Assembly (NCBI GenBank): GCA_947650155.1
Contig: CANSUS010000016.1
Location: 1 to 63,045, forward strand
Direction: 5' to 3'
Origin: an uncultured Lachnospiraceae bacterium
GTDB lineage: Bacteria > Bacillota > Clostridia > Lachnospirales > Lachnospiraceae
Length of the DNA stretch: 63,045 nt
Part shown: positions 19,240 through 28,391 of the stretch, in pieces
Numbering within the stretch: the stretch's first letter is position 1
Layout: each line of letters starts with the position of its first letter
Position numbers and translations under genes: made by a program
Notes under the pieces: model-generated
Databases searched by the model: none
What the model was told of the DNA's origin: nothing
What the model saw: the letters and a program-made list of their open reading frames with translations, nothing else

Positions 19240-20400
19240 ATGAAAATACTTATTTTTGAATGGGGCTCTTATACACAGCCTGACATCAATGCCTGTTTTG
19301 ATAAATGCCACATAAACTACCGTATTGTTTCTTATTATTTTGAAAATAAAAACAAAGACACTTTTTTCTCACACCGCTTCGCGAAATTTTTAGAAGAAGA
19401 CGCTTATGACGCCGTATTCAGCGTCAACTACTTTCCATTAGTTGCTCAGGCCTGTGTGGAGCATTCTATCAAATATCTGTCATGGAGCTACGATAATCCC
19501 CTGGACGTTCAAAATATAGAAGAAACTCTTGGATTTCCTACTAACTACGTTTTTCTTTTTGATAAAAAACAAGTGGAAAGCTACTTAAAAAAAGGGGTTC
19601 AAAATGTATTTCATCTTCCTCTTGCCGTGAATCCGGACAGATTAGACAGCATCACCCTTACCGGACAGGAACTTTCCTTCTATCAGTCGGAGCTTTCTTT
19701 TGTCGGAAAATTATATCGTTCGCCATTAAGCGCATATAGGTCTGTCATGGACGATTATTGTAAAGGTTACATCGATTCTGTGTGTGAAACACAGCTGAAA
19801 TTATATGGCTGTTATCTGATCGACGATCTGCTCACCGACGAACTTTTAAACCGCATCAATGCGCATTGCCGCAGTCTGGAACCGGATACAGAATTTTATC
19901 TTTCAAAGGAAGCGCTCTCCTATGCCTGTGCAGCCCAGGTTACCAGAAAAGAAAGACTGCTGCTTTTAAGCCTGCTTTCCGCCCATCACCGGTTAAAACT
20001 CTATTCCAGGGAGCAGAATGCGCCTTTGAAAAATGTGGAATATATGGGTACTTGCAACTATTTAAGTGAAATGCCTAAAGTATTTAAAGCAAGCGATATT
20101 AATCTGAATATCACTTTGAAAATTCTGCAGACCGGCATTCCCCTGCGCGCATTGGATATATTGGGATGCGGCGGTTTTTTACTGTCCAACTATCAGGAAG
20201 AACTTGCAGAAAATTTTGAAAATGAAAAAGAAATCGTACTTTACGAAAGCATAGAAGACGCTTACGCTAAAGCCGATTTCTATTTAAGGCATCCTGACCT
20301 GCGAAAACAGATCGCACAAAACGGACATAAAAAAGCCGCAGAGCAATTTAATTATAAAACGCAGCTTACAAAAATATTTGAGGAAGCCGGATTATTCTAA
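19240..20400 (+). CDS. CgeB-like glycosyltransferase (DUF3880 plus GT1-like C-terminus)
   Basis: A 386-aa GT-B protein. The N-terminal half reads like DUF3880 (YLSWSYDNPL, YVFLFDKKQVESYLKKG, FHLPLAVNPDRL) and the C-terminal half like the CgeB glycosyltransferase domain (INLNITLKILQTGIPLRALDILGCGGFLLSNYQEELAENF). It is clearly related to the first 390 residues of the protein at 49547-51997. The gene is convergent with its neighbour, the stops being 14 bases apart. CgeB-type enzymes glycosylate surface proteins in spore formers; the acceptor here is unknown. Confidence 0.85.
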   Translation: MKILIFEWGSYTQPDINACFDKCHINYRIVSYYFENKNKDTFFSHRFAKFLEEDAYDAVFSVNYFPLVAQACVEHSIKYLSWSYDNPLDVQNIEETLGFPTNYVFLFDKKQVESYLKKGVQNVFHLPLAVNPDRLDSITLTGQELSFYQSELSFVGKLYRSPLSAYRSVMDDYCKGYIDSVCETQLKLYGCYLIDDLLTDELLNRINAHCRSLEPDTEFYLSKEALSYACAAQVTRKERLLLLSLLSAHHRLKLYSREQNAPLKNVEYMGTCNYLSEMPKVFKASDINLNITLKILQTGIPLRALDILGCGGFLLSNYQEELAENFENEKEIVLYESIEDAYAKADFYLRHPDLRKQIAQNGHKKAAEQFNYKTQLTKIFEEAGLF

Positions 20401-20414
20401 AATTTAAAATTCCT

Positions 20415-20924
20415 TCAACACTGTATTTCCGCCATTTCCATCATATGGGAAAGCCATTCCGAAATCCACGTGTCGTTTCCATCCAATCCGTCTTCCCCTA
20501 TAGGCAGAAACTCCTCCGGTATTTCCAACCACTCAATATTGGGAATATTGGGGAAGTTTTTTTGAAGGAATACAACATCTTCCCGGACACTGGAGAATAC
20601 AAACATGGAAAAATTCATCTGCTGGCTTAAATTTTCTCCATATTCGTCCCTTTCATGAAATAAAATATGAGCCATGCGGCAGCCAAGCTGATTATACGCA
20701 AGGGTATCGCTTTCCGTTCTTAGCTCAAACCCTGCACAGTCAAAGCTAATCAACAGACTGTATCCGCCTGCCGCAATTTTATAATAGATCTCATGAAGCG
20801 GTTCGCCCGATGCTATATCAAAAATTTCAATATCACCATATCTTCCCGCTTGGATTGCAAACAACTCCAAAAGCTTTTTATGACAGGGGTATTTTTGTAA
20901 ATTTACTACAAAAACCGTCTTCAC
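20415..20924 (-). CDS. Stand-alone domain found inside the flagellin-linked glycosyltransferase
   Basis: A protein of about 169 aa with no catalytic motif I recognise. Its middle (FDCAGFELRTES, YNQLGCRMAHILFHERDEYGENL) matches residues around 460-500 of the protein at 49547-51997 (NGAGFELVREDGK, YDALGCEYFHVFTDRPESYGDS). There it lies between a CgeB-like and a GT2 domain. I chose the GTG at 20924 because GGAGAG lies 6 bases upstream; an in-frame ATG at 20960 lacks a clear SD. Function unknown; a partner or regulator of the neighbouring CgeB-like enzyme is a guess. Confidence 0.65.
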   Translation of the reverse strand: MKTVFVVNLQKYPCHKKLLELFAIQAGRYGDIEIFDIASGEPLHEIYYKIAAGGYSLLISFDCAGFELRTESDTLAYNQLGCRMAHILFHERDEYGENLSQQMNFSMFVFSSVREDVVFLQKNFPNIPNIEWLEIPEEFLPIGEDGLDGNDTWISEWLSHMMEMAEIQC

Positions 20925-20975
20925 AACAGACTCTCCTTTCTTCCGATCAGTCCCATACAAACTCTCCGGGTACGT

Positions 20976-22025
20976 TCATCCCTCTCCGATCATAATTTTA
21001 ATATATTCTTCCTTTTTTTCCTTCATGATTAACAGTCCCTGCTCGGCTTCCGCCAACGAAAATCTGTGAGATATTAATTTCTCCGGCGTCATTTTTTTCT
21101 GCTCCAGCCTGTGGAGGACATAATGCCAGTCATCCTCTTCTTCATGCGTAAACGATGAATTCCATGTACCGGTAACCGTAATCTGGTTTCTGAGGATTTT
21201 CCAGTACACGCTCTTCTCCAGATTCATATCGGAACAGGGATTTCCAACAAGACAAATCCGCCCCATAGGTGCAGTAAGATCAACTGCCTGTAAGAACGTC
21301 TCGTTTTTTCCAACACATTCAAAAAACAGATCTGCTCCCACGCCCTTCGTCTGTTCATAAATCCATTTTGATACGTCCTGAGCCGTACTGTCGCAAAAAT
21401 ATTTTTCATCCAGCCCCAGTTCCCTGACGATCTGTTTCTGAGATTGTTTATTCCCCACTACCAGAATATTTTCCATACCGGCCTCTCTTAAAAACATAAA
21501 AAGCAGTATTCCTATCGTTCCCAGTCCGCAGATCACTATCGTTTCTTCTGTACGGGGCCGCACCCGGCGCATTGCATGAACGGCCACTGCCATAGGTTCC
21601 ATCATGGCCGCCTCTTCAAAAGTCACGTTGTCAGGAAGCGGCATCAGATTCCACTCGGGAACCGCCGCATATTCTGCAAATCCGCCGTCCCTGCGGGATC
21701 CCAGATAACTGTAATCCCGGCATAATTCATACTGTTTTTTTTTGCAGGCAGCACATTTTTTACATGGAATTAAGGGGAAAATACCAACACGCTTATCCTT
21801 CCATGACGGATCTGCTCCGCTCCCTGCTGCCACTACCTGCCCGGAAAATTCATGTCCCGGTATCAGCGGATGCGTATGCGCCCCTGTTTGATATATTCTC
21901 GGAATATCAGAACCGCATATTCCTGCCGCTCTGACAGAAACAAGCACTTCGTCTTCTTTTAACTGCGGTTTTTCCGCTTCTTCCAGACGAATCTCATCAA
22001 TATTATGTAAAACCCATGCTTTCAT
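20976..22025 (-). CDS. Zinc-dependent polyol-phosphate dehydrogenase, GatD-like
   Basis: A medium-chain dehydrogenase of about 350 aa. AAGICGSD and GHEFSGQV carry catalytic zinc ligands, a four-Cys structural zinc loop is present (CKKCAACKKKQYELC), and CGLGTIGILLF binds NAD(P). LGSRRDGGFAEY and HEFSG resemble galactitol-1-phosphate 5-dehydrogenase. Beside a TarI/IspD-type cytidylyltransferase this suggests reduction of a ketose phosphate to an alditol phosphate before CDP activation, as TarJ/TarI do for ribitol. The start is ATG 22025 (MKAWVLHN); GGGGGAT lies upstream inside a repeat hairpin leader. Confidence 0.8.
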   Translation of the reverse strand: MKAWVLHNIDEIRLEEAEKPQLKEDEVLVSVRAAGICGSDIPRIYQTGAHTHPLIPGHEFSGQVVAAGSGADPSWKDKRVGIFPLIPCKKCAACKKKQYELCRDYSYLGSRRDGGFAEYAAVPEWNLMPLPDNVTFEEAAMMEPMAVAVHAMRRVRPRTEETIVICGLGTIGILLFMFLREAGMENILVVGNKQSQKQIVRELGLDEKYFCDSTAQDVSKWIYEQTKGVGADLFFECVGKNETFLQAVDLTAPMGRICLVGNPCSDMNLEKSVYWKILRNQITVTGTWNSSFTHEEEDDWHYVLHRLEQKKMTPEKLISHRFSLAEAEQGLLIMKEKKEEYIKIMIGEG

Positions 22026-22090
22026 CTTTATCCCCCATGTCCGCTTCAGCGGACTCAAAATCAATAGTTGAAAACGTTTTTCTTTCAACC
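22026..22090 (-). repeat. Two-hairpin repeat, copy A, in the leader of the dehydrogenase
   Basis: Read on the minus strand it has GTTGAAA...TTTCAAC (outer arms 22067-22089), a short spacer ending TTTGAGT, and GTCCGC-TGAA-GCGGAC (22039-22054), then the SD. The same arrangement and much of the same sequence is at 35205-35265. The second hairpin sits just before the SD, so it may affect translation as well as mark a recombination point. Confidence 0.6.
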
Positions 22091-22120
22091 TTATCCTTCA
22101 TGTCCGCCTTTGCGGACACT
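22091..22120 (-). repeat. Single hairpin repeat unit, copy B
   Basis: GTCCGC-AAAG-GCGGAC on the minus strand (arms 22102-22107 and 22112-22117), followed by ATGAAGGATAAG. It repeats the second hairpin of copy A 63 bases away, in the same orientation. A 32-codon open frame starts at the ATG here but runs into the dehydrogenase gene and looks fortuitous. Confidence 0.5.
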
Positions 22121-22124
22121 CCTC

Positions 22125-22820
22125 TCAATTCTTCTTTACCAGTTCGCAAAACCGTTCCAGATCCTGCTTTGTGGTAATTTTAAAGTTCTTCTCATCCCCC
22201 GGTATCATGACCACATCCATTCCGGCCATAACAGCAGGTTCCGTAGAACCGTTAATTGCTTTTATCCTGTCAGGATACAATTTTCTGTTAGCTTCATAAT
22301 ATGCCCCTATTTTAAACGCCTCCGGAGCCTGTCCCGCATAAATTTCACTGCGGTTTAAAAGCGCGTCGACTTTCTTTCCGTCTGCGCTTGCATATACGGT
22401 ATCTTTCATTGGAAGGACAGGAAGGACACCGTCATGACCCTTTACCGCCTCCAGACATTCCGTAATCATCTGCCTGGAAAGAAAGGGTCTGGCGGCGTCA
22501 TGAATCAGGATTGTCTCTTCGTCCAACGCATACTCCCTGATGTCCCTCAGCCCCTGACAGATCGAAAGCTGTCTGGTTTCTCCCGGTTCGGAAAATCCCC
22601 GGAATTTCCGGTTTTTATCATACTCTCCAAGCCATTTTCTTATCCTTTCATGCCACTGGGGCGCCGCCACGATCTGGATAGCGTCGATCCCTTCATGACA
22701 GGATAATTGTTCGATGCAGTAAGCGATCACCGGCCTGCCGCCTGCTTCTATATATTGTTTTGGAATATCCGAGCCAAGGCGGGTTCCGGTTCCGCCGGAT
22801 AAGATTAGCGCGTAACTCAT
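22125..22820 (-). CDS. IspD/TarI-family cytidylyltransferase
   Basis: A 231-aa nucleotidyltransferase that makes a CDP-alcohol from CTP and an alditol phosphate. The N-terminal signature LILSGGTGTRLGSDIPKQYIE, the IHDAARPFLS motif and the C-terminal FKITTKQDLERF are those of the family. The family includes IspD (CDP-methylerythritol, isoprenoid pathway) and TarI (CDP-ribitol). The adjacent GatD-like dehydrogenase and the LicD genes favour a TarI-like role in glycan synthesis, but sequence alone does not exclude IspD. Confidence 0.8.
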   Translation of the reverse strand: MSYALILSGGTGTRLGSDIPKQYIEAGGRPVIAYCIEQLSCHEGIDAIQIVAAPQWHERIRKWLGEYDKNRKFRGFSEPGETRQLSICQGLRDIREYALDEETILIHDAARPFLSRQMITECLEAVKGHDGVLPVLPMKDTVYASADGKKVDALLNRSEIYAGQAPEAFKIGAYYEANRKLYPDRIKAINGSTEPAVMAGMDVVMIPGDEKNFKITTKQDLERFCELVKKN

Positions 22821-23031
22821 GTGCTGTCACCTCTGCTTTATCTTTATTTCCTTTTCAAAATCTCAATATCCACATGAATGAACAGGATGTAACGTCTTAA
22901 TAATGCAATAGATTTTACACCCTGTTTTGTAGATTATGTTTATGTAATTGTAAACTGTATTCCTGTTTTTATGTAGCAGTGATAGTATATCACACCCAAA
23001 ATGTAAAGTCCATTTAAAAAATGAGAAAACC

Positions 23032-23056
23032 GGATTCCGAAACTTAAACCGGATCC
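23032..23056 (-). terminator. Probable terminator of the AT-rich glycan operon
   Basis: Minus-strand RNA pairs GGATCCG with CGGAATCC (one bulge) around a 10-base loop, followed by GGTTTTCTC and a run of U's. It lies 8 bases beyond the last gene of the operon (23064). The pairing is short, so confidence is moderate. From here to 22821 I see no gene. Confidence 0.5.
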
Positions 23057-23063
23057 GCCGTTA

Positions 23064-23939
23064 TTAACACCATATTTCCGCCTTTAATTTTTTAAGCACC
23101 TTTAATTTTTCATCTTCGTAAAGCCCTGCCGCATAATCAGTAATCAATTTTTTATAAAATTCAGCATAAGCGGGCCAAATTTCTTTTTTCTGATTATTGC
23201 ACAACAGATTGTATTCACTCTCAGCGACTTCCATCATCGTGTAACAAAAATTTATATTTCTCTTTGCAGTAGTACTATGCCTCTTTCTAAGATACCAATT
23301 GTAATATACTTTAGAATTCATTACCACAGAATTTACATATTTTAATACCTGTATATTAAAGTCCGTATCTTCTCCGCCATATCTGTAATTTACATTAAAA
23401 GTAATATGATATTCATCGAGCAGACTTTTCCTGTATAAACCTGTCCAGTCACAGCTCAACAGCTCATGAATATTATCATAATCCCCAAACATTTCCTCTC
23501 TGTTCAGATATACCTTATCACGGCATTTTCTCTCAATTTCCGAGGTTATTAGATTCTCCTCATTCATCTTTATTGTCTTATATGACCATCGTACAAGATC
23601 GGCGTCATATGTTTCGATTAATCGTATATTATCCTTTAACGCATCAACCTGCATCACATCATCATCATCACAGAAAGCTATATATTTACCGCTTGCTAAA
23701 AGCAATGCCCTGTTCTTATTCTCTGATATTCCGCAATTGTCATCATTCTTATAGAATTTAATCCGGTCATCCTTTTTTGCATATTCAGAACATATCTCGG
23801 CAGTCGCATCCGACGAACAGTCATCTACTATAATTGTTTCCCAATCGTAATAAGATTGATTCCTAATACTTTCCAATGCTTCCGATATATATTTTTCGGC
23901 GTTATATGCAGGCATCAAAATACTAATTTTCGGCATCAT
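23064..23939 (-). CDS. Family 2 glycosyltransferase
   Basis: A 291-aa GT-A enzyme: SILMPAYNAEKYISEALESI, TIIVDDCSSDATAEI, ISENKNRALLLASGKYIAFCDDDDVM (metal-binding DxD), then WTGLYRKSLL and GGEDTDFNIQVL, where the ED pair is the usual catalytic site. It overlaps the preceding methyltransferase gene by 17 bases and is the last gene of the operon. Donor and acceptor are unknown. Confidence 0.9.
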   Translation of the reverse strand: MMPKISILMPAYNAEKYISEALESIRNQSYYDWETIIVDDCSSDATAEICSEYAKKDDRIKFYKNDDNCGISENKNRALLLASGKYIAFCDDDDVMQVDALKDNIRLIETYDADLVRWSYKTIKMNEENLITSEIERKCRDKVYLNREEMFGDYDNIHELLSCDWTGLYRKSLLDEYHITFNVNYRYGGEDTDFNIQVLKYVNSVVMNSKVYYNWYLRKRHSTTAKRNINFCYTMMEVAESEYNLLCNNQKKEIWPAYAEFYKKLITDYAAGLYEDEKLKVLKKLKAEIWC

Positions 23940-25023
23940 TATTGTCCTTCTTCCTTATTCTGGCTGCAATTAAAAATGGAAATTGCTGATCGTGATATTC
24001 TAAATCCTGCGTACAGATATCCTCGACGCAAACTCCATATAAGTATGCAGCAGCAGCTTTTACATTTCCGTATTGCGTAACTCTATAAGAATCTCTGTCG
24101 CAGACCTGACTGCATAATCTATCTATGGATCTGGATGTGAAACTCCAGTATTCTCCCCATTGATTATCATCATATTCACATAATGGTTTTATTCCGGGAA
24201 CCGTTATCAGCGCTGTCCCTCCTGGTTTTAAAATTTTATAAATATTGTGTATTGCTTTATTTAAATCAAAAATATACTGCAGCGTTTGTGTGCAGATAAG
24301 ACAGTCTACACTATTTTCAACTACGCCTTCACCTGTTTCAAAATTGACCTTTATTGCATTTCTACCCCATCCCATTACATGGCTGACGACAGACTTGTCC
24401 ACTTTATCGCCGCCATATTTTAATGTATACTGATTATTCGCAATTTCCATAACAGTACCTTTTATATCATCACTGTAAAGATCCAAAAACTTCTCTATAT
24501 AATATCTGTCAACAGCCTTTCCTCTGTCACTGCCAAATATTCTGCTTACCGGAATATTGGATAACTTTCCTACTGTAGATACATCCGCACTATTCTGCTT
24601 TACCTTATTTCTGATTATAGATTTCAGTTCATTCATGGAATCCAGTCCATACTCAATGCCTTCGTCTATATATACCAACTTTTGGCCTTTAGATTTTAAA
24701 GACTCCCCTTTTGAAAACGCAATTTTTTCTAAGCCAGACTGTTGCGGAGATATTGACGCCCCAAATCTAATACGGTCATCTTCTACTCCAAGCTCTTTTA
24801 ATTGTCTCCACATTCCGAAAAAATCTGAAGCCACACAGTAAACAGGATACGCCGGCAGCACGCTCACTTTCGATGGATTATATACCGGAAGATGATAAAG
24901 CTCATCTTCCATATCCCGCTCCACTGCATTATCTAAAAATCCTTCAATCTGATAATTTTCTCTAAAGGTTCTATATTTATTTTTCAGATATTCTCCTCTG
25001 CCAAAAATAAAAATTTTCTCCAT
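23923..25023 (-). CDS. SAM-dependent methyltransferase with N-terminal Rossmann-like module
   Basis: A 366-aa two-domain protein. Residues 1-90 form the recurring module of this operon (KIFIFGRG, then FLDNAVERD). The second half looks like a class I methyltransferase of the Methyltransf_11 kind (CLICTQTLQYIFDLNKAIHNIYKILKPGGTALITVPG). It is strongly similar to the protein at 37590-38609 over its full length, including AVDRYYIEKF, SHVMGWG and NFETGEG. The two paralogues bracket the operon. The substrate is probably a sugar or sugar nucleotide. Confidence 0.8.
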   Translation of the reverse strand: MEKIFIFGRGEYLKNKYRTFRENYQIEGFLDNAVERDMEDELYHLPVYNPSKVSVLPAYPVYCVASDFFGMWRQLKELGVEDDRIRFGASISPQQSGLEKIAFSKGESLKSKGQKLVYIDEGIEYGLDSMNELKSIIRNKVKQNSADVSTVGKLSNIPVSRIFGSDRGKAVDRYYIEKFLDLYSDDIKGTVMEIANNQYTLKYGGDKVDKSVVSHVMGWGRNAIKVNFETGEGVVENSVDCLICTQTLQYIFDLNKAIHNIYKILKPGGTALITVPGIKPLCEYDDNQWGEYWSFTSRSIDRLCSQVCDRDSYRVTQYGNVKAAAAYLYGVCVEDICTQDLEYHDQQFPFLIAARIRKKDNNDAEN

Positions 25024-25028
25024 ATTCT

Positions 25029-26117
25029 TTACTCACTCACTGCAAAGTCTTCAAAATGTTTCTCTTTGTCACATATCGACCACTCGATATCCTTTTGTAT
25101 ACAATGCTTACATAAAGGCACTTCTTTCTCCATATCCTTCAGTAAAAGATTTCCATCTGTGTAATCATCCAATTTATAAATTCCTTCCGTCGGTAAATTT
25201 TGCTGAAAATATTCGTTAAATTTTGATATATACATCAGCGTTGGACATCTTGCTATCATCCCGTTATTCACCGTAATACAGCCATCCGATATACACAGCT
25301 TAGGATATTTACTGTTTGCATTTGTTGAAACAGGCGTATTAAACTTCTGCTTGCTGTCATATGCCGCAATTCTATAATGAATTTCATATTCTTCCAATCT
25401 GTTTGTGATTTTATCAATTATTTTATGCGTTGGAGCATACTCCGATATGGAAACTCCTATATTATTTTCATATATAATTTTCAGAATATCTTCTGATAAT
25501 TGCGGTATCAGCAATCCATTTGTATATATTTGTATAAATGTCTTAGGCAGTTCTTTTCTAAGCGCAATAACATACTCTGCAAGATCCGGATTCAGAAGCG
25601 GTTCTCCCCCTAAAACATCTATTCTGAATATTTCGGGGAAAAGTCTTTTTAACTTCATGATATCTTCCATTTTTTCCTCAAATACTGCCCCAATCTCGTC
25701 AAATAATGGAGAAAAATGCGTACATCCCCTGCAATTCAAATTACATTTATCACTTATATGAAGTTCTACATGGGGCATAATTAAATCCCCCCATCCTACC
25801 AAACTTACACATTCATTTTTCAGGAAAGCCTCCAATCCTAATTTTGAAGATTTATCACTAAAATCCTTAAACCAATATATATTGACTATGCCATTGGAAC
25901 ATAACGTCTTATATATTGATAAAATACTGCTTGTATTTAATACTGATATTACGACAATTGAATTTTTATCAATTTCAGTTATCGGCAAAATCGGATAATT
26001 TAAAAATTCTCCCTCTTTATAGGAATCCATAAATCCATCTAAAGAAATCTCATATTTGTTCATTTTTTTTAATAGTTTTTCTCCGATATTTCCTGCACCA
26101 TATATATAAATACTCAT
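25029..26117 (-). CDS. Radical SAM/SPASM enzyme with N-terminal Rossmann-like module
   Basis: About 362 aa. It starts with the recurring module (SIYIYGAGNIGEKL...GFMDSYKEG). Around residue 125 follows the radical SAM cluster motif CNLNCRGC, with a GGEPLL motif after it. The C-terminus carries extra cysteines (CISDGC, ARCPT, PLCKHC, SIC) as in SPASM or related auxiliary cluster domains. Such enzymes do radical chemistry on sugars or peptides; the substrate is unknown. The start is ATG 26117 because GGGAG lies 6 bases upstream; earlier starts overlap the previous gene. Confidence 0.85.
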   Translation of the reverse strand: MSIYIYGAGNIGEKLLKKMNKYEISLDGFMDSYKEGEFLNYPILPITEIDKNSIVVISVLNTSSILSIYKTLCSNGIVNIYWFKDFSDKSSKLGLEAFLKNECVSLVGWGDLIMPHVELHISDKCNLNCRGCTHFSPLFDEIGAVFEEKMEDIMKLKRLFPEIFRIDVLGGEPLLNPDLAEYVIALRKELPKTFIQIYTNGLLIPQLSEDILKIIYENNIGVSISEYAPTHKIIDKITNRLEEYEIHYRIAAYDSKQKFNTPVSTNANSKYPKLCISDGCITVNNGMIARCPTLMYISKFNEYFQQNLPTEGIYKLDDYTDGNLLLKDMEKEVPLCKHCIQKDIEWSICDKEKHFEDFAVSE

Positions 26118-26127
26118 ATTTTTCTCC

Positions 26128-27162
26128 CTACATTTCTTCCAGTATTTTCTCAAATGAAATACTCTTTAAATTTCCTTTTATTAATAATTCTTCTTCTATT
26201 TCTTTCCGGCTGTTCAGCGTTGTGATGATTACAATGTCAACGCTTCTCAAATTATCTAATCTGTGATAAACCGGCATATCAGTCACACATATATTTTCGT
26301 TTTTATCAATAATATATGAGACAGAATAATGATGACTTTTCAGCTCTTCCAGTAATTGTTTTCCTAAAACCCCATATCCATATATTGCGGCTTCCTTATA
26401 TCCTTTGTTTAACAGAAAGGACGATATATCGCAATTTTGATTTTTCAGTCTTATCCAGTTTGACATTATTCTGGTAAACTGCTTGTATTTTGCCAATTCC
26501 ATTTCCACGCCAGAATTTGGTTGATTCACATTTTCAATCAATATTTCATAATAGGTTTCAAGATATTTTTCGGGCTGCTCATTCTGAAACCCTCTATACT
26601 TCGCTAATGATACGATCTGATCCCCATAAGGATGCATTTCCATTTGAGAAGAATAACTGTTCACCATTCCTTTTTTCCTGCCAATCACATTGCTGACATC
26701 CAGATAGCATGTAATATCTGCCAACGGCGTATGTACTTCATATAGAAAAGCTCTTATATTCTTCTGTTTCTTGATTTCTTCTATTGCATATTCATATACA
26801 GCCGTATGATCGCTATGGTTATCATGTGGATTTGGCAGAAAAACGAAAGAAAACTTTGAAAAGTCAACCTTTTCAAAACAATCTTTATGCTGTATCAAAG
26901 TCCCGTCCTCATAATCAAAAAATTTATAGTCTGTTATTCCTGCCATTTCCATTGCGCTGGCACATTCGGCTTTTCTTGTCTGTATCATTTCATCAATACA
27001 ATATCTCTCATTTCCATACCTGCCGTCTGTCATTATCCAGACTGTACATTGTTCTGAAAACATACTTAACAATCCGCCGGCGCCTATGCTTTCATCATCC
27101 GGATGCGGCGCTATCACTAAAATAGTATCATCCGTTTTTATCTCTAATTCAAATACTCTCAT
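26128..27162 (-). CDS. PIG-L family N-deacetylase with C-terminal Rossmann-like module
   Basis: A zinc-dependent deacetylase of the GlcNAc-PI / LmbE type: VIAPHPDDESIGAGG (about residue 20) and NPHDNHSDHTAV (about residue 114) supply the metal-binding His and Asp. The last 85 residues are the recurring module (AAIYGYGVLGKQLLEE...YIIDKNEN), here at the C-terminus. It likely removes an acetyl group from an N-acetylated sugar. The start is uncertain between ATG 27162 and GTG 27180. Confidence 0.85.
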   Translation of the reverse strand: MRVFELEIKTDDTILVIAPHPDDESIGAGGLLSMFSEQCTVWIMTDGRYGNERYCIDEMIQTRKAECASAMEMAGITDYKFFDYEDGTLIQHKDCFEKVDFSKFSFVFLPNPHDNHSDHTAVYEYAIEEIKKQKNIRAFLYEVHTPLADITCYLDVSNVIGRKKGMVNSYSSQMEMHPYGDQIVSLAKYRGFQNEQPEKYLETYYEILIENVNQPNSGVEMELAKYKQFTRIMSNWIRLKNQNCDISSFLLNKGYKEAAIYGYGVLGKQLLEELKSHHYSVSYIIDKNENICVTDMPVYHRLDNLRSVDIVIITTLNSRKEIEEELLIKGNLKSISFEKILEEM

Positions 27163-27185
27163 TCCTATCCGCCATCGCACCCTTT

Positions 27186-28391
27186 CTATATTGAAGCGAT
27201 ATACTTAACACCTGCTTCCTCTAATATTTTTTTGATCTCACCCTGATGCTTTTTATGGGCTGCAATGATTACAGGTACAGTAAGATCCGGTATTTTATCT
27301 GCTGAAAATTCATGAATTTTATATCCATACGCACAGTTTGTATTTCCGTTAAGCGACGATACAAAAACTTTTACTATTTCTATCCCCATGTGATGACAAT
27401 ATCTTATTACAGATAAGATTTCATAACCTGCGCCATATAGATACACTTTACCTTTCTTTACTATTTCCTCCTCTATTTTTTTTTCGATTTCTATTTTTTT
27501 AAAAAAGTAACTGCCTCTCAGCAGATTTATCATCAATTCATCGTAATCGAATGATCCGCCTGCACTGATTATGCCGCGGTCCACACGGCTTAGATTCAAT
27601 ATGCCGCCAATATTTTTCTTAATATACCAGTCAAGGAAATGTACTTTGGACTCCATATATTTACTATCGTCAGTTAAGTTTTTGAACATAAACAGGATCT
27701 GCCTTAATTGTCCGTTTGCAGAATTTGACATAGCCTCTGCCTGTCTGCTTGTTGAACTTTCATTTATATTATAAAAGTATCCGGCATAATCGCTTACAAT
27801 CACTCTGGAAGCTTTCAAAAGAGCCTGAAGTACGAATAACCCTCCTTCTCCTATTTTTAAATTTTCAAAACAAAGCCCGTTTTCCACTATAAAATTCCTG
27901 CCATACACTGCGCCGCATGCAAACATAAACTCTTCGTCATTTTGTACAAACAAATCTAATAATTGCATGCCGGTATAAACATCATGATAAGCGTTAACTA
28001 TTCCTGTATGATTCTCTTTTGATTTATTTGCAAATTTCAAAAAACACATCTCAGCTTTTTTATATTCCATCAGGCGGTAATATTCTTTTAAAGCATTTTT
28101 TGACAAATGATCGTCAGCATCTAAAAAAACGATATATCTGCCTCTCGCAGTTTCTATGCCTTTATTTCTTGAAAACGCTGCACCGCAGTTACATTCATTA
28201 TATAATAGTTTAATTTTATCATTTTTTTTCTTAAACTCTTCAAGCACTTCCACTGATCCATCTGTAGACGCGTCATCTATGCATATCAATTCATAATCGT
28301 CAAAATCAGAATCCAGTACGCTCCCAATACTTTTCTTCAGGTAATTCTTTTTATTATATACCGGCATAATTACAGATATTTTAATTCCCAC
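27186..28391 (-). CDS. Family 2 glycosyltransferase with C-terminal Rossmann-like module
   Basis: About 401 aa. GT-A core: ISVIMPVYNKKNYLKKSIGSVL, LICIDDASTDGS, GAAFSRNKGIETARGRYIVFLDADDHLS. From about residue 315 a second domain starts with VYLYGAGYEILSVIRY, the recurring module of this operon. I chose the GTG at 28391: GGGGAG lies 9 bases upstream, and the frame further upstream lies inside the previous gene. It therefore overlaps that gene by 11 bases, suggesting translational coupling. Confidence 0.85.
   Translation of the reverse strand: MGIKISVIMPVYNKKNYLKKSIGSVLDSDFDDYELICIDDASTDGSVEVLEEFKKKNDKIKLLYNECNCGAAFSRNKGIETARGRYIVFLDADDHLSKNALKEYYRLMEYKKAEMCFLKFANKSKENHTGIVNAYHDVYTGMQLLDLFVQNDEEFMFACGAVYGRNFIVENGLCFENLKIGEGGLFVLQALLKASRVIVSDYAGYFYNINESSTSRQAEAMSNSANGQLRQILFMFKNLTDDSKYMESKVHFLDWYIKKNIGGILNLSRVDRGIISAGGSFDYDELMINLLRGSYFFKKIEIEKKIEEEIVKKGKVYLYGAGYEILSVIRYCHHMGIEIVKVFVSSLNGNTNCAYGYKIHEFSADKIPDLTVPVIIAAHKKHQGEIKKILEEAGVKYIASI

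Noticed and set aside
22003-22101. 32-codon open frame starting at an ATG in repeat copy B
   Set aside because: It spans both repeat copies and overlaps the dehydrogenase start out of frame; the SD is weak and I see no independent support.
22821-23063. Hidden gene or CRISPR repeats between the cytidylyltransferase and the AT-rich operon
   Set aside because: No frame with an SD and no spaced repeats; only AT-rich sequence and the terminator at 23032-23056. No CRISPR array was seen elsewhere either.
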